Shown here: piece by piece, positions 1 through 5,615 of the stretch
How positions within the stretch are numbered: position 1 is the stretch's first letter
Layout: the number at the start of each line of letters is the position of its first letter
Source: Candidatus Falkowiibacteriota bacterium
GTDB lineage: Bacteria; Patescibacteriota; Patescibacteriia; Patescibacteriales; UBA12465
Direction: 5' to 3'
Assembly: GCA_903857815.1 (NCBI GenBank)
Contig: CAIOGK010000088.1
Span: 1 to 7,895 of the forward strand
Length of the DNA: 7,895 bases
Made by a program: the position numbers and the translations under genes
The notes under the pieces: model-generated
Told to the model about the DNA's origin: nothing
The model's database searches: none
Seen by the model: the letters and a program-made list of their open reading frames with translations, nothing else

Positions 1-744
1 ACCACTATGGAAAGAAACAATAACAATTCTCCCCCCGGCTTTTAACAAATCAACTGCTTGCGGTAAAGCTTCTTCCAAATTTTTAAGTTCAGTATTGGTT
101 TCCATTCGTAAAGCTTGGAAAACTCTAGTTGCTGGATGAATTTTAGTTCTAAAACGAGCTGGTATTTTATCTTCAATAATTTTTACTAAATCAGAAGTTT
201 TCTCTATTTTTTTCAAACGACGCGCCTCAACAATAGTTTTAGCAATTTGGTAAGCCATCCTTTCTTCGCCATATTCTCGAAAAATTCTGGTTAACTCTAA
301 TAAAGGATAATGATTAATAATACTAACGGTATCATTCTCTGATTTAGGCCCGAAAGCCATATCTAGCGGTCTCTCGCCTTTAAAAGAAAAGCCTCTATTT
401 TCATCATCAAGTTGAAAAGAAGAAAGCCCGAGATCAAAAACTATACCATCAAACTTTAATGTTCCCTTAAAATTTTCGGAAACAATCTCCTTTAAATTTT
501 TAAAATTACCTTGAGCTAAAATAATGTTTTTTAGCTGTTTATCTTTAATTCTGTCGCTCGCATTTTTAAGAGAATTTTCATCAAGATCTATCCCTAACAC
601 CTTTCCCTGTTTATCAATTTTTTCAGCAATCGCCAGCGTATAACCAGCTCCACCGAGAGTACAATCAATAAATTTTTCTCCCAAACCAGGATTTAGTGCC
701 TCCATTACTTCATCAAGCATTACCGGTATATGATTATATTCCAT
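1..744 (-). CDS. rsmH: 16S rRNA (cytosine(1402)-N(4))-methyltransferase RsmH, 3' end off the window
   Basis: RsmH (MraW) uses S-adenosylmethionine to methylate N4 of C1402 in the 16S rRNA decoding centre. I read 248 codons from the ATG at 742-744 to the window edge; family members are usually about 300-315 residues, so roughly the last 60 are missing. Visible motifs are the N-terminal HIPVMLDEV (residues 5-13), the SAM-binding DCTLGGAG (27-34) and GIDLDE, the DGIVFDLGLSSFQLD segment followed by RGFSF and PLDMAF, then YGEER, HPATRVFQALR and IVIVSFHSG at the edge. The last motif normally reads SFHSLEDR, so Gly replaces Leu here. The start lies one base after the mraZ stop, so the two genes are almost certainly co-transcribed, which is the usual mraZ-rsmH order at the head of the dcw cluster. 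Identity is secure; the C-terminus cannot be seen. Confidence 0.96.
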   Translation of the reverse strand, partial: MEYNHIPVMLDEVMEALNPGLGEKFIDCTLGGAGYTLAIAEKIDKQGKVLGIDLDENSLKNASDRIKDKQLKNIILAQGNFKNLKEIVSENFKGTLKFDGIVFDLGLSSFQLDDENRGFSFKGERPLDMAFGPKSENDTVSIINHYPLLELTRIFREYGEERMAYQIAKTIVEARRLKKIEKTSDLVKIIEDKIPARFRTKIHPATRVFQALRMETNTELKNLEEALPQAVDLLKAGGRIVIVSFHSG

Positions 745-745
745 A

Positions 746-1177
746 CTAAATTCCTAAATCACCTAATTCTTCCGCGATTGCATTACTATTTTTTTCAGAT
801 TCTATCTTATATTTATTCCAAGCCGCTTCGTCCCAAATTTCTAAATGATTATACAGCCCGGCAACAATAATTTTTTTCTTAAGTCCCGAAAACTTTCTTA
901 GATATTCCGGTAAAGTAATTCTTCCCTGATTATCAAATTCAACATCCATCGCTCCGGCTAACATATGGCGCGCAAAGGCTCGAGCTTTTGATTGACTGAG
1001 CGGTAAACCGGCAAATTTTTTCGCAATAATTTCAAATTGTTCTTTAGAATATAAAAAAAGACAGTTATCTAAACCCTTAGTTACAACTGCTCCTCTTTTT
1101 AAAATGATACGGAATTTAGCCGGGATAGCTAAACGTCCTTTATCATCTAAGCTATGATTGTATTCACCAATAAACAT
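746..1177 (-). CDS. mraZ: Transcriptional regulator MraZ
   Basis: MraZ is a small DNA-binding protein with two AbrB-like (SpoVT-type) halves; in bacteria studied it forms a ring oligomer that binds repeated boxes upstream of its own gene and represses the division/cell-wall operon. The 143-residue length is typical. Both signature motifs are present: DDKGR at residues 11-15 and DNQGR at 82-86, each followed by the usual hydrophobic turn (LAIPAKFR; ITLPEYLRKF). The start MFIGEYNHSLD is the canonical MraZ beginning, so the ATG at 1175-1177 is well supported even though no Shine-Dalgarno sequence precedes it (the upstream 15 nt are T- and A-rich). rsmH follows after one base. A near-consensus promoter and three phased boxes lie upstream, which points to autoregulation. 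That role is inferred from the family and the boxes. Confidence 0.97.
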   Translation of the reverse strand: MFIGEYNHSLDDKGRLAIPAKFRIILKRGAVVTKGLDNCLFLYSKEQFEIIAKKFAGLPLSQSKARAFARHMLAGAMDVEFDNQGRITLPEYLRKFSGLKKKIIVAGLYNHLEIWDEAAWNKYKIESEKNSNAIAEELGDLGI

Positions 1178-1205
1178 AGTTAAGAAAAAAGTTTATTTTT
1201 ATAAA

Positions 1206-1230
1206 TCACCTCTCTTCCCCACAATTCACC
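1206..1230 (-). promoter_or_regulatory. Putative MraZ operator: three 10-bp-phased GGTGA/GGGGA boxes
   Basis: Read on the minus strand, three pentamers GGTGA (1226-1230), GGGGA (1216-1220) and GGTGA (1206-1210) repeat with exactly 10 bp period. MraZ operators described in E. coli are TGGGN-type direct repeats separated by 5 bp, also a 10-bp period. Here the boxes cover about +5 to +30 from the predicted transcription start and precede the mraZ start by about 28 nt, a good place for a repressor roadblock. Binding is inferred from spacing, G-rich sequence and context. The last GGTGA is too far from the ATG to be a ribosome binding site. Confidence 0.7.
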
Positions 1231-1241
1231 TTACAAGTACA

Positions 1242-1270
1242 ATTATACACCACGGCTCCCCTACGGTCAA
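1242..1270 (-). promoter_or_regulatory. Sigma-70-type promoter of mraZ-rsmH
   Basis: On the minus strand, TTGACC (1265-1270) and a perfect TATAAT (1242-1247) are separated by 17 bp. Transcription should start near 1235, giving a leader of about 58 nt that contains the three phased boxes. Confidence 0.85.
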
Positions 1271-1307
1271 CACTTTCATTTAACCTAAAATAAGAGAAAA
1301 AACAACT

Positions 1308-1339
1308 AAAAAAGCTACTTATCAACAAGTAGCTTTTTT
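1308..1339 (-). terminator. Intrinsic terminator after the tsaB operon
   Basis: The arms AAGCTACTT (1312-1320) and AAGTAGCTT (1327-1335) flank a 6-nt loop. The stem is extended by A/T pairs on both sides, so a U-run follows in either direction. On the minus strand it sits about 45 nt after the tsaB stop and upstream of the mraZ promoter, separating the two units. The symmetry would also let it stop plus-strand transcription. Confidence 0.85.
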
Positions 1340-1381
1340 TATTTAAAATTTTTTGACAAAAATGTAAAAAGTTTTCAACAA

Positions 1382-1771
1382 CTAATACACAAGGGGTTTT
1401 GCCTTACCAATATTAGGTTCAGCGTTATAAATCGGTTCCACGATGGAATAATTAGAAAATTTTTTTACTGTTTTTATTTCGGCCTCAGATTCAACTGGAA
1501 TATTTAAAGCATAGCCCAAAGTATTAGCCGTTACAACGCCAATGCGCAAAGAGGTAAAACTTCCCCCGGAGTTAACAACAACAATTTTTTGTAACTGTGA
1601 TAAATTTATTTTTTTTAATTTTAATAATTTATCAATTGCGGGCAACAATTTCTCTGCCTGGCTTTTTGCGGCTTTAAATTTTTTTTGAATAATTTTTTTA
1701 TCACTCGCAAAAATGGCGATAATTATTTCATCAAAAGAAGCGGTATTAATGTAAAGAGTATATCTAGTCAT
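1382..1771 (-). CDS. tsaB: Short TsaB-like protein (t6A tRNA modification), second half mostly missing
   Basis: TsaB (YeaZ) is an actin-like ASKHA-fold pseudo-enzyme that partners TsaD and TsaE in making N6-threonylcarbamoyladenosine at position 37 of ANN-decoding tRNAs. The protein begins with the family's first strand (YTLYINTAS, residues 4-12; usually a DTS/DTA motif) and has the strong signature NSGGSFTSLRIGVVTANTLG (67-86; usually GPGSFTGLRIG), then ALNIPVES. After that it jumps to a short tail, EPIYNAEPNIGKAK (112-125), which resembles the extreme C-terminus of full-length TsaB. At 129 residues it is little more than half of the usual ~220-230. The frame is open and ends with a plain TAG, so this looks like a stable short form, not a frameshift. 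Its start is 2 bp after the dus stop, so it is the last gene of the cysS operon. The family call is firm; whether it still supports t6A synthesis is inference. Confidence 0.82.
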   Translation of the reverse strand: MTRYTLYINTASFDEIIIAIFASDKKIIQKKFKAAKSQAEKLLPAIDKLLKLKKINLSQLQKIVVVNSGGSFTSLRIGVVTANTLGYALNIPVESEAEIKTVKKFSNYSIVEPIYNAEPNIGKAKPLVY

Positions 1772-1773
1772 AA

Positions 1774-2757
1774 TTATTTTTTATATTCTTTAATTATCTT
1801 TTTTAAATCATCAAGATTAGTTACACTCACTAACTTTTCTCGCATTTTACTAGCGCCCTCTAAACCCTGAACATACCAAACTAAATGTTTACGTAATTCA
1901 ATTAGGGCATTTTCGCCTTTATTTTTACTAGCACTAACTGCGTGATTAATCATTAACTTAAAAATATGAGATAATTTTAAATTAATTTGTTTATTTTTTT
2001 TTATTTCTTTAAATAACCAGGGGCGGCCTAAAATACCACGTGCCAATCCTAAACCATCAGCCCCGCTTTCTTTTAAGGCTAATTTTGCACTCTCTAAATC
2101 AGTTATCCCCCCGTTAGCAATAATAACCCCTTGAAAATGCTGTCTAGCCGCTTTAATTAATTTAAAATCTGGCAAACCAGAAAATCCTTGGCTTAAAGTT
2201 CGTCCATGAATCATAACCGCTGCGACTTTTAAATCTGAAATATTTTTTAAAAACTCTAAAGCTCCGACTTCACCAGATTTAGCTCTGATTTTAATGGAAA
2301 CTGGTAAATTAGTTTCCGCTAGGACCGCTTCGATTACGGCTCGCGACTGAGATAAATTTTTCATTAAATCGGCGCCGGCTCCTTGTTTAATAATTTTACT
2401 TACCGGACAACCAAAATTAATATCTATCCCATCTGGCTTTACTTTATCAGTTATCAACCGGGTAGCCGCCGCAAAATGTTCAGGTTTAGAACCAAATAGC
2501 TGCACCACATAATATTTTTCTTGGCGTCTATTAAAGTCCATTAATTCCCTGGTTGGATTTTTTCCTTTTTTTTGAGCGCCGATTCTATCGCTATAATATA
2601 AAGCAGTTGCGGAAACCATTTCACTATATAAAACATCCGCGCCGTAATACTTACAAATACGACGATAAGCGGAGTCAGTAAACCCGGCCATCGGTGCTAA
2701 GACTAATATTGGTTTACCGGTCAATTTTAATTTTTGCCAAAAATTATTTTGTTTCAT
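1774..2757 (-). CDS. dusB: tRNA-dihydrouridine synthase (DusB-like)
   Basis: Flavin-dependent enzyme reducing specific uridines in the tRNA D-loop (or variable-loop region) to dihydrouridine with NADPH. The 327-residue protein is full length for the family. Visible landmarks: FMN-binding PMAGFTD (22-28), VVQLFGSKPE (84-93), the catalytic-loop DINFGCPVSKI with the conserved Cys117, the glycine-rich QGAGADLM (125-132), SIKIR (154-158), IHGRT (183-187), ANGGI (214-218), and ARGILGRPWLF (239-249), which line the FMN phosphate site. The C-terminal helical domain (about 255-327) contains HLVWYVQGLEGA, typical of the DusB branch, so DusB is the best guess; the exact uridine modified cannot be told from sequence. 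It lies 18 bp after cysS and 2 bp before tsaB, within an operon of tRNA functions. No Shine-Dalgarno motif precedes the ATG. Confidence 0.94.
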   Translation of the reverse strand: MKQNNFWQKLKLTGKPILVLAPMAGFTDSAYRRICKYYGADVLYSEMVSATALYYSDRIGAQKKGKNPTRELMDFNRRQEKYYVVQLFGSKPEHFAAATRLITDKVKPDGIDINFGCPVSKIIKQGAGADLMKNLSQSRAVIEAVLAETNLPVSIKIRAKSGEVGALEFLKNISDLKVAAVMIHGRTLSQGFSGLPDFKLIKAARQHFQGVIIANGGITDLESAKLALKESGADGLGLARGILGRPWLFKEIKKNKQINLKLSHIFKLMINHAVSASKNKGENALIELRKHLVWYVQGLEGASKMREKLVSVTNLDDLKKIIKEYKK

Positions 2758-2775
2758 TTTTAATTTATATCTAAT

Positions 2776-4182
2776 CTAGATTTTCTTTAATTCCTGACCA
2801 TTAGCGGTATCTTCGACTAAATATCCAGCCGCCTGAATCTTATTTCTTAAATTATCGGATTCGGCCCAATCTTTATTTTTCCGCGCAATAAGTCTTTCCT
2901 GGGATAATTTTTGGATACTAGCTGGTAAATCAGAAGATTTAACTACGGAATTAATATAGCTAGCAGCATTCTTTAAATCAAAGCCAAATACTTTATCGAA
3001 GTCTAAAGCGGTAGCTAGCTTATCAGCTGCAATTAAATTAGACTTCAGTACCGCCGCTAAAACTGCCAGGGCTTTAGGAATATTTAAATCATCATTAACG
3101 GCCGTTAAAAATTTAACCTGAAACTCGGAATTTATATTCCCTTTTTTACTGCCCAAGGCGGCTACTTGTTCCCAGAGCTTATTTAAACCTTGCTCGGCCT
3201 GACGTAAATTATTTTCACCATATTCCATTGGTTTACGATAATTAACCTGAGAAGCAGCAAATCGATAAACCAAAGGATTTAAACCTTTCTTAATTAAAGC
3301 GGAATTAAGAGTTAAAAATCCATCTTCACTTTTAGCCATTTTTTTCCCTCCGGAAATATTTAAAAATGCCCCATGAAGCCAATAATTAAAAAACTTTTTT
3401 CCGGTTGCTGATTCGGATTGAGCAATTTCATTAGTATGATGGATATTTATGTGATCAGCGCCACCACAATGGATATCAAGATTCTTACTTAAATATTTTA
3501 AACTAATCGCTGAACATTCAATATGCCAACCCGGAAAACCAACCCCCCAAGGGGAATCCCATTCCATCTGCCTTTTACTATCTAATGGTGAGAATTTCCA
3601 TAAAGCAAAATCGGTAGGATTTCTTTTCTCGGGATTTTTTTCCACTCGAGCGCCTTCTCTTAATGTTTCCAAAGGTAGATGACTTAACTTATTATAATTT
3701 TTAACTTTTGAAGTATCAAAATAAATTCCGTCCTTAGTTTTATAAGTATAACCCTTTTTTTCTAATTTACTTATTAGGGCAATCTGCTCGGGAATGTTAT
3801 CAGTTACTTTATGATAAGAACTCGGGTCTAGAATATTTAAACGACGAGTATCTTGCTTGAAAGCTTCAGTATATAATTCAGCAATTTCCCAGGCACTTTT
3901 CCCTTCTCGCTGAGCGCCCTTCTCCATTTTATCTTCACCCATATCCATATCACCCGTTAAATGGCCGACATCAGTAATATTCATGATATGTTTCACTTTA
4001 TAATTATTATATTCTAAAACTCGTCTTAAAAAATCTTCAAATAAATAAGTTCGTAAATTACCAATATGCGCAAAATTATAAACAGTTGGCCCGCAAGTAT
4101 AAAGACCGACCTGTTTTTTATTAATAGGAACAAAAATTTCTTTTTTTCTACTTAAAGCATTATATAAAGAGAGAGCTAACAT
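2776..4182 (-). CDS. cysS: Cysteine--tRNA ligase
   Basis: Class I aminoacyl-tRNA synthetase charging tRNA-Cys. The 468-residue protein has the expected layout. LYTCGPTVYNFAHIGNLR carries zinc ligand Cys30 and the HIGH-type motif HIGN (39-42). The remaining zinc ligands map to Cys223 (GWHIECS), His248 and Glu252 (HHTNE), and the KMSKS loop reads KMAKS (281-285). The region IHHTNEIAQSE replaces the FPHHENEIAQSE of E. coli; I recall this variant from CPR-type CysRS, which supports the lineage guess. A helical DALR-type domain follows (about 330-450), ending with the usual RKNKDWAESDNLR helix that contacts the anticodon. The ATG at 4180-4182 is 9 bp after the stop of the upstream Gmad2 gene and has no Shine-Dalgarno sequence; translational coupling is possible. 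All catalytic elements are intact. Confidence 0.97.
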   Translation of the reverse strand: MLALSLYNALSRKKEIFVPINKKQVGLYTCGPTVYNFAHIGNLRTYLFEDFLRRVLEYNNYKVKHIMNITDVGHLTGDMDMGEDKMEKGAQREGKSAWEIAELYTEAFKQDTRRLNILDPSSYHKVTDNIPEQIALISKLEKKGYTYKTKDGIYFDTSKVKNYNKLSHLPLETLREGARVEKNPEKRNPTDFALWKFSPLDSKRQMEWDSPWGVGFPGWHIECSAISLKYLSKNLDIHCGGADHINIHHTNEIAQSESATGKKFFNYWLHGAFLNISGGKKMAKSEDGFLTLNSALIKKGLNPLVYRFAASQVNYRKPMEYGENNLRQAEQGLNKLWEQVAALGSKKGNINSEFQVKFLTAVNDDLNIPKALAVLAAVLKSNLIAADKLATALDFDKVFGFDLKNAASYINSVVKSSDLPASIQKLSQERLIARKNKDWAESDNLRNKIQAAGYLVEDTANGQELKKI

Positions 4183-4191
4183 ATTTTTATA

Positions 4192-4692
4192 TTATTTAAA
4201 CAAAACAGGAATTTTAATAGAATCATCAAATTCCGGTAAACCGGAAGGATTATCTTTGGCAATAACCAGATAACCGCTAGTCGCGGTAGTATTAAACTCA
4301 AGCACTGAAACAAAGGGAACAAAATCAGCCGTCATCCAATCTGTTTGGGCGGTACCATAATGCGCTAAAATTATATCACCATTTTGCGTTGTTAACTTAA
4401 TCGGTAAAGTTGCCTCAAAAAACCAGCCGCCACGGGCTTGACCCTCAACTATTAACGGTGAAGTTACAATATTTCCAGGCAAAGGACGCTTAATAATAAC
4501 TACCGAACTACTAGCGATATCCGATTCATCAACGATTGGCTTATCAATACTTGGGGCGATTGGCTTGTCGGGGGTAATGATATTAGGCCTTACTCTTTCT
4601 GGCGCTGACAATCTTATAGGCACAAACTTAAGAATCATAGCCGAAACCAAAATTACCAATAAAATTATTAATAAAAAATATTCTTTTTTCAT
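4192..4692 (-). CDS. Membrane-anchored Gmad2 immunoglobulin-like domain protein
   Basis: I place the start at the ATG at 4690-4692, giving 166 residues. An in-frame ATG at 4728 would add 12 residues, but it lies upstream of the predicted transcription start and would put a poor leader before the membrane segment. From the chosen start: a short basic MKKEY, one transmembrane helix (about 6-24), a proline-rich linker (about 30-56) with the imperfect repeat DKPIAPS/DKPIVDES, then a Gmad2-type beta-sandwich (about 64-166). The domain is recognisable from GNIVTSPLIVEGQARGGWFF, a DWMTADFVPF stretch and a YLVIAKDNPSGLPEFDDS ending. Gmad2 domains were named from spore-germination proteins but are widespread on the outer face of non-sporulating bacteria, where their role is mostly unknown. 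This one is probably anchored in the membrane facing outward. It leads the operon with cysS 9 bp downstream; no functional link to tRNA charging is evident. Confidence 0.85.
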   Translation of the reverse strand: MKKEYFLLIILLVILVSAMILKFVPIRLSAPERVRPNIITPDKPIAPSIDKPIVDESDIASSSVVIIKRPLPGNIVTSPLIVEGQARGGWFFEATLPIKLTTQNGDIILAHYGTAQTDWMTADFVPFVSVLEFNTTATSGYLVIAKDNPSGLPEFDDSIKIPVLFK

Positions 4693-4699
4693 ATATATT

Positions 4700-4708
4700 A
4701 TTTTAACA
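4700..4708 (-). promoter_or_regulatory. Extended -10 promoter of the Gmad2-cysS-dus-tsaB operon
   Basis: The minus strand reads TGTTAAAAT: a TGn extension (4706-4708) and TAAAAT (4700-4705), with no good -35. Only 7 nt separate the -10 box from the ATG at 4692, so the mRNA should start within about two nucleotides of the start codon (leaderless). It lies just after the terminator at 4735-4763, the only intergenic room available. Confidence 0.6.
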
Positions 4709-4734
4709 TATCCCCTATAAATAATCACGAAATA

Positions 4735-4763
4735 AAAACCTGCTCCTTTTAAAAGCAGGTTTT
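4735..4763 (-). terminator. Intrinsic terminator after the zinc-ribbon gene
   Basis: AAAACCTGCT (4735-4744) pairs with AGCAGGTTTT (4754-4763) around a 9-nt loop. On the minus strand the stem is followed by TTTTTATTT, and it lies about 25 nt after the stop of the gene at 4788-5246. Confidence 0.85.
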
Positions 4764-4787
4764 ATGTACAACAACTGTACAAGAGGT

Positions 4788-5246
4788 TTAGCTGAAAGCT
4801 TCTGCAAAATTTGCGTGAGTTTGTTTAAAAATTCCGACAATTTGTCGAGCCTGTTCCCTTGGAACAAAGCTAATAAGCAACAAAAAGTCACAAATTTCAT
4901 AAAGTGCTCCAGCGCGAGCAGATTTCAAATTTTCCTTGCAATCGTCATGATTACAACAAAGTAATTTACTGTTTAGAATGCCAAAATCTGGCAATAAAAA
5001 ATGTTGAACCACTCTTGTTTTGCAATAAGGACATTTTTTTGTCACATTCAACTCCTTAATTTTACTAAGAATGCTTTCGATTGCTAGTTGCAATCGATTT
5101 GGAGTTTTGATTGAAACATTTCTCTGAAAAGATCGTTGATAAATATTAGCAACGAATACAGGGTCAGATAATAAGACCGCTGTTAATAACTTTCCTTTAT
5201 GTTTTCCCGTCTGGAACACATAAAAATACTCTTGCGCGTCTCTCAT
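4788..5246 (-). CDS. Small protein: N-terminal ExoX C-terminal-like motif plus zinc ribbon
   Basis: A 152-residue protein I cannot name. The N-terminus (about 8-37) reads FYVFQTGKHKGKLLTAVLL followed by SDPVFVANIY. This resembles the short domain found at the C-terminus of ExoX-type exonucleases and in stand-alone proteins (fGKyKGk, then DPxYLxWi); the similarity is by eye only. Residues 72-103 form a putative zinc site with CPYC (72-75) and CC-NHDD-C (Cys97, Cys98, Cys103). The rest is helical-looking, without a membrane segment or signal peptide, so it is probably cytoplasmic. It stands alone between two terminators, with the structured RNA transcribed toward it from upstream; the RNA terminator ends about 70 nt before this ATG. 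No Shine-Dalgarno sequence precedes the ATG. The only promoter I could suggest for it is a weak TGTTAATAA about 33 nt upstream. Coding status is supported by the cysteine pattern and its own terminator; function is open. Confidence 0.75.
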   Translation of the reverse strand: MRDAQEYFYVFQTGKHKGKLLTAVLLSDPVFVANIYQRSFQRNVSIKTPNRLQLAIESILSKIKELNVTKKCPYCKTRVVQHFLLPDFGILNSKLLCCNHDDCKENLKSARAGALYEICDFLLLISFVPREQARQIVGIFKQTHANFAEAFS

Positions 5247-5316
5247 GTTTTAATATTTTTTTGTTTTGGAACTAGCTTCTTATTAACATGTTTATCTTAA
5301 AAAGTAAATAGACAAA

Positions 5317-5350
5317 ATAAAAAAGGGTTGAATAAACATATCCAACCCTT
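5317..5350 (-). terminator. Intrinsic terminator of the structured RNA
   Basis: On the minus strand AAGGGUUG (5343-5350) pairs with CAACCCUU (5323-5330), and the stem runs straight into a run of six U then AUUUU. The plus-strand reading has no U-run after the stem, so the element is directional. Confidence 0.85.
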
Positions 5351-5495
5351 AAAATTGTGGGACCTCCGAAGAGTGTCCCGAAAGAGTGGCTCTATATCAC
5401 CACTCATGTACATGCTCCCTTGCCTTTCTTATCTTCCCTAATGTGGAAATGCATGTACAAAACCTCGCACACTTAAACAAAGCATAATTAACCGT
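5318..5495 (-). ncRNA. Unidentified structured small RNA or attenuated leader, about 178 nt
   Basis: A consensus minus-strand promoter (5502-5530) and an intrinsic terminator (5317-5350) bound about 178 nt with no convincing coding frame. The predicted RNA holds three hairpins before the terminator. H1 pairs UGUACAUGC (5451-5459) with GCAUGUACA (5407-5415) around a purine-rich interior containing GGGAAGAUAAGAAAGG and a second GGGA. H2 pairs GAGUGG (5400-5405) with CCACUC (5384-5389). H3 pairs GGGAC (5375-5379) with GUCCC (5359-5363), continued by CUC/GAG closed by a UUCG tetraloop (5364-5373) with one bulged A. I checked by eye for signature sequences of tRNA, tmRNA, SRP RNA, RNase P RNA, 6S RNA, T-box and common riboswitches and saw none. 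The length would suit a 6S-like RNA, but the ends do not form a long closing stem. It could be a free small RNA or a leader of the gene at 4788-5246. Ends are approximate. Confidence 0.68.
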
Positions 5496-5501
5496 AAAAA
5501 G

Positions 5502-5530
5502 ATTATAGAACAAATAAAAAAATATGTCAA
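5502..5530 (-). promoter_or_regulatory. Consensus sigma-70-type promoter of the structured RNA
   Basis: The minus strand carries perfect TTGACA (5525-5530) and perfect TATAAT (5502-5507) with a 17-bp spacer, the best promoter in the window. Transcription should begin near 5495. It is divergent from rnhB, whose -10 box lies about 70 bp away. Confidence 0.88.
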
Positions 5531-5598
5531 TAGCAAAAGGCAATAAATAGGCAAAAAGAAGCCATTTTTTAATATTATATGCTAAAATAAGCCAAATA

Positions 5599-5607
5599 TG
5601 ATATAAT
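5599..5607 (+). promoter_or_regulatory. Extended -10 promoter of rnhB, predicted leaderless
   Basis: TGATATAAT combines a TGn extension (5599-5601) with a perfect TATAAT (5602-5607); no recognisable -35 precedes it. Only 8 nt separate it from the rnhB ATG at 5616, so the transcript should start at or within two nucleotides of the start codon. A weaker TAAAAT at 5583-5588 could give a leader of about 20 nt. Confidence 0.65.
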
Positions 5608-5615
5608 AACTACAT

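Noticed and set aside
1353..1380. TTGACA on the plus strand at 1353-1358
   Set aside because: No -10 box at the right spacing and no plus-strand gene downstream; it lies in A/T-rich spacer after tsaB.
1685..1870. Open plus-strand frame across the dus-tsaB junction
   Set aside because: Antisense to two well-supported genes; composition typical of antisense A/T-rich DNA.
4715..4964. Open frames on both strands (4764-4964 plus, 4715-4900 minus) over the zinc-ribbon gene and its terminator
   Set aside because: They overlap the cysteine-motif gene in other frames and run through the terminator hairpin; no recognisable domain.
5297..5454. Two small open frames within the structured RNA on the minus strand (16 codons at 5404-5454 and 36 codons at 5297-5407), overlapping as ATGA, the second preceded by AAGGGAG
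   Set aside because: The second frame runs through the terminator hairpin and U-run, its product has no recognisable feature, and the SD-like run is the purine-rich loop and arm of H1. In a window otherwise without SD sequences this is more likely RNA structure than coding.
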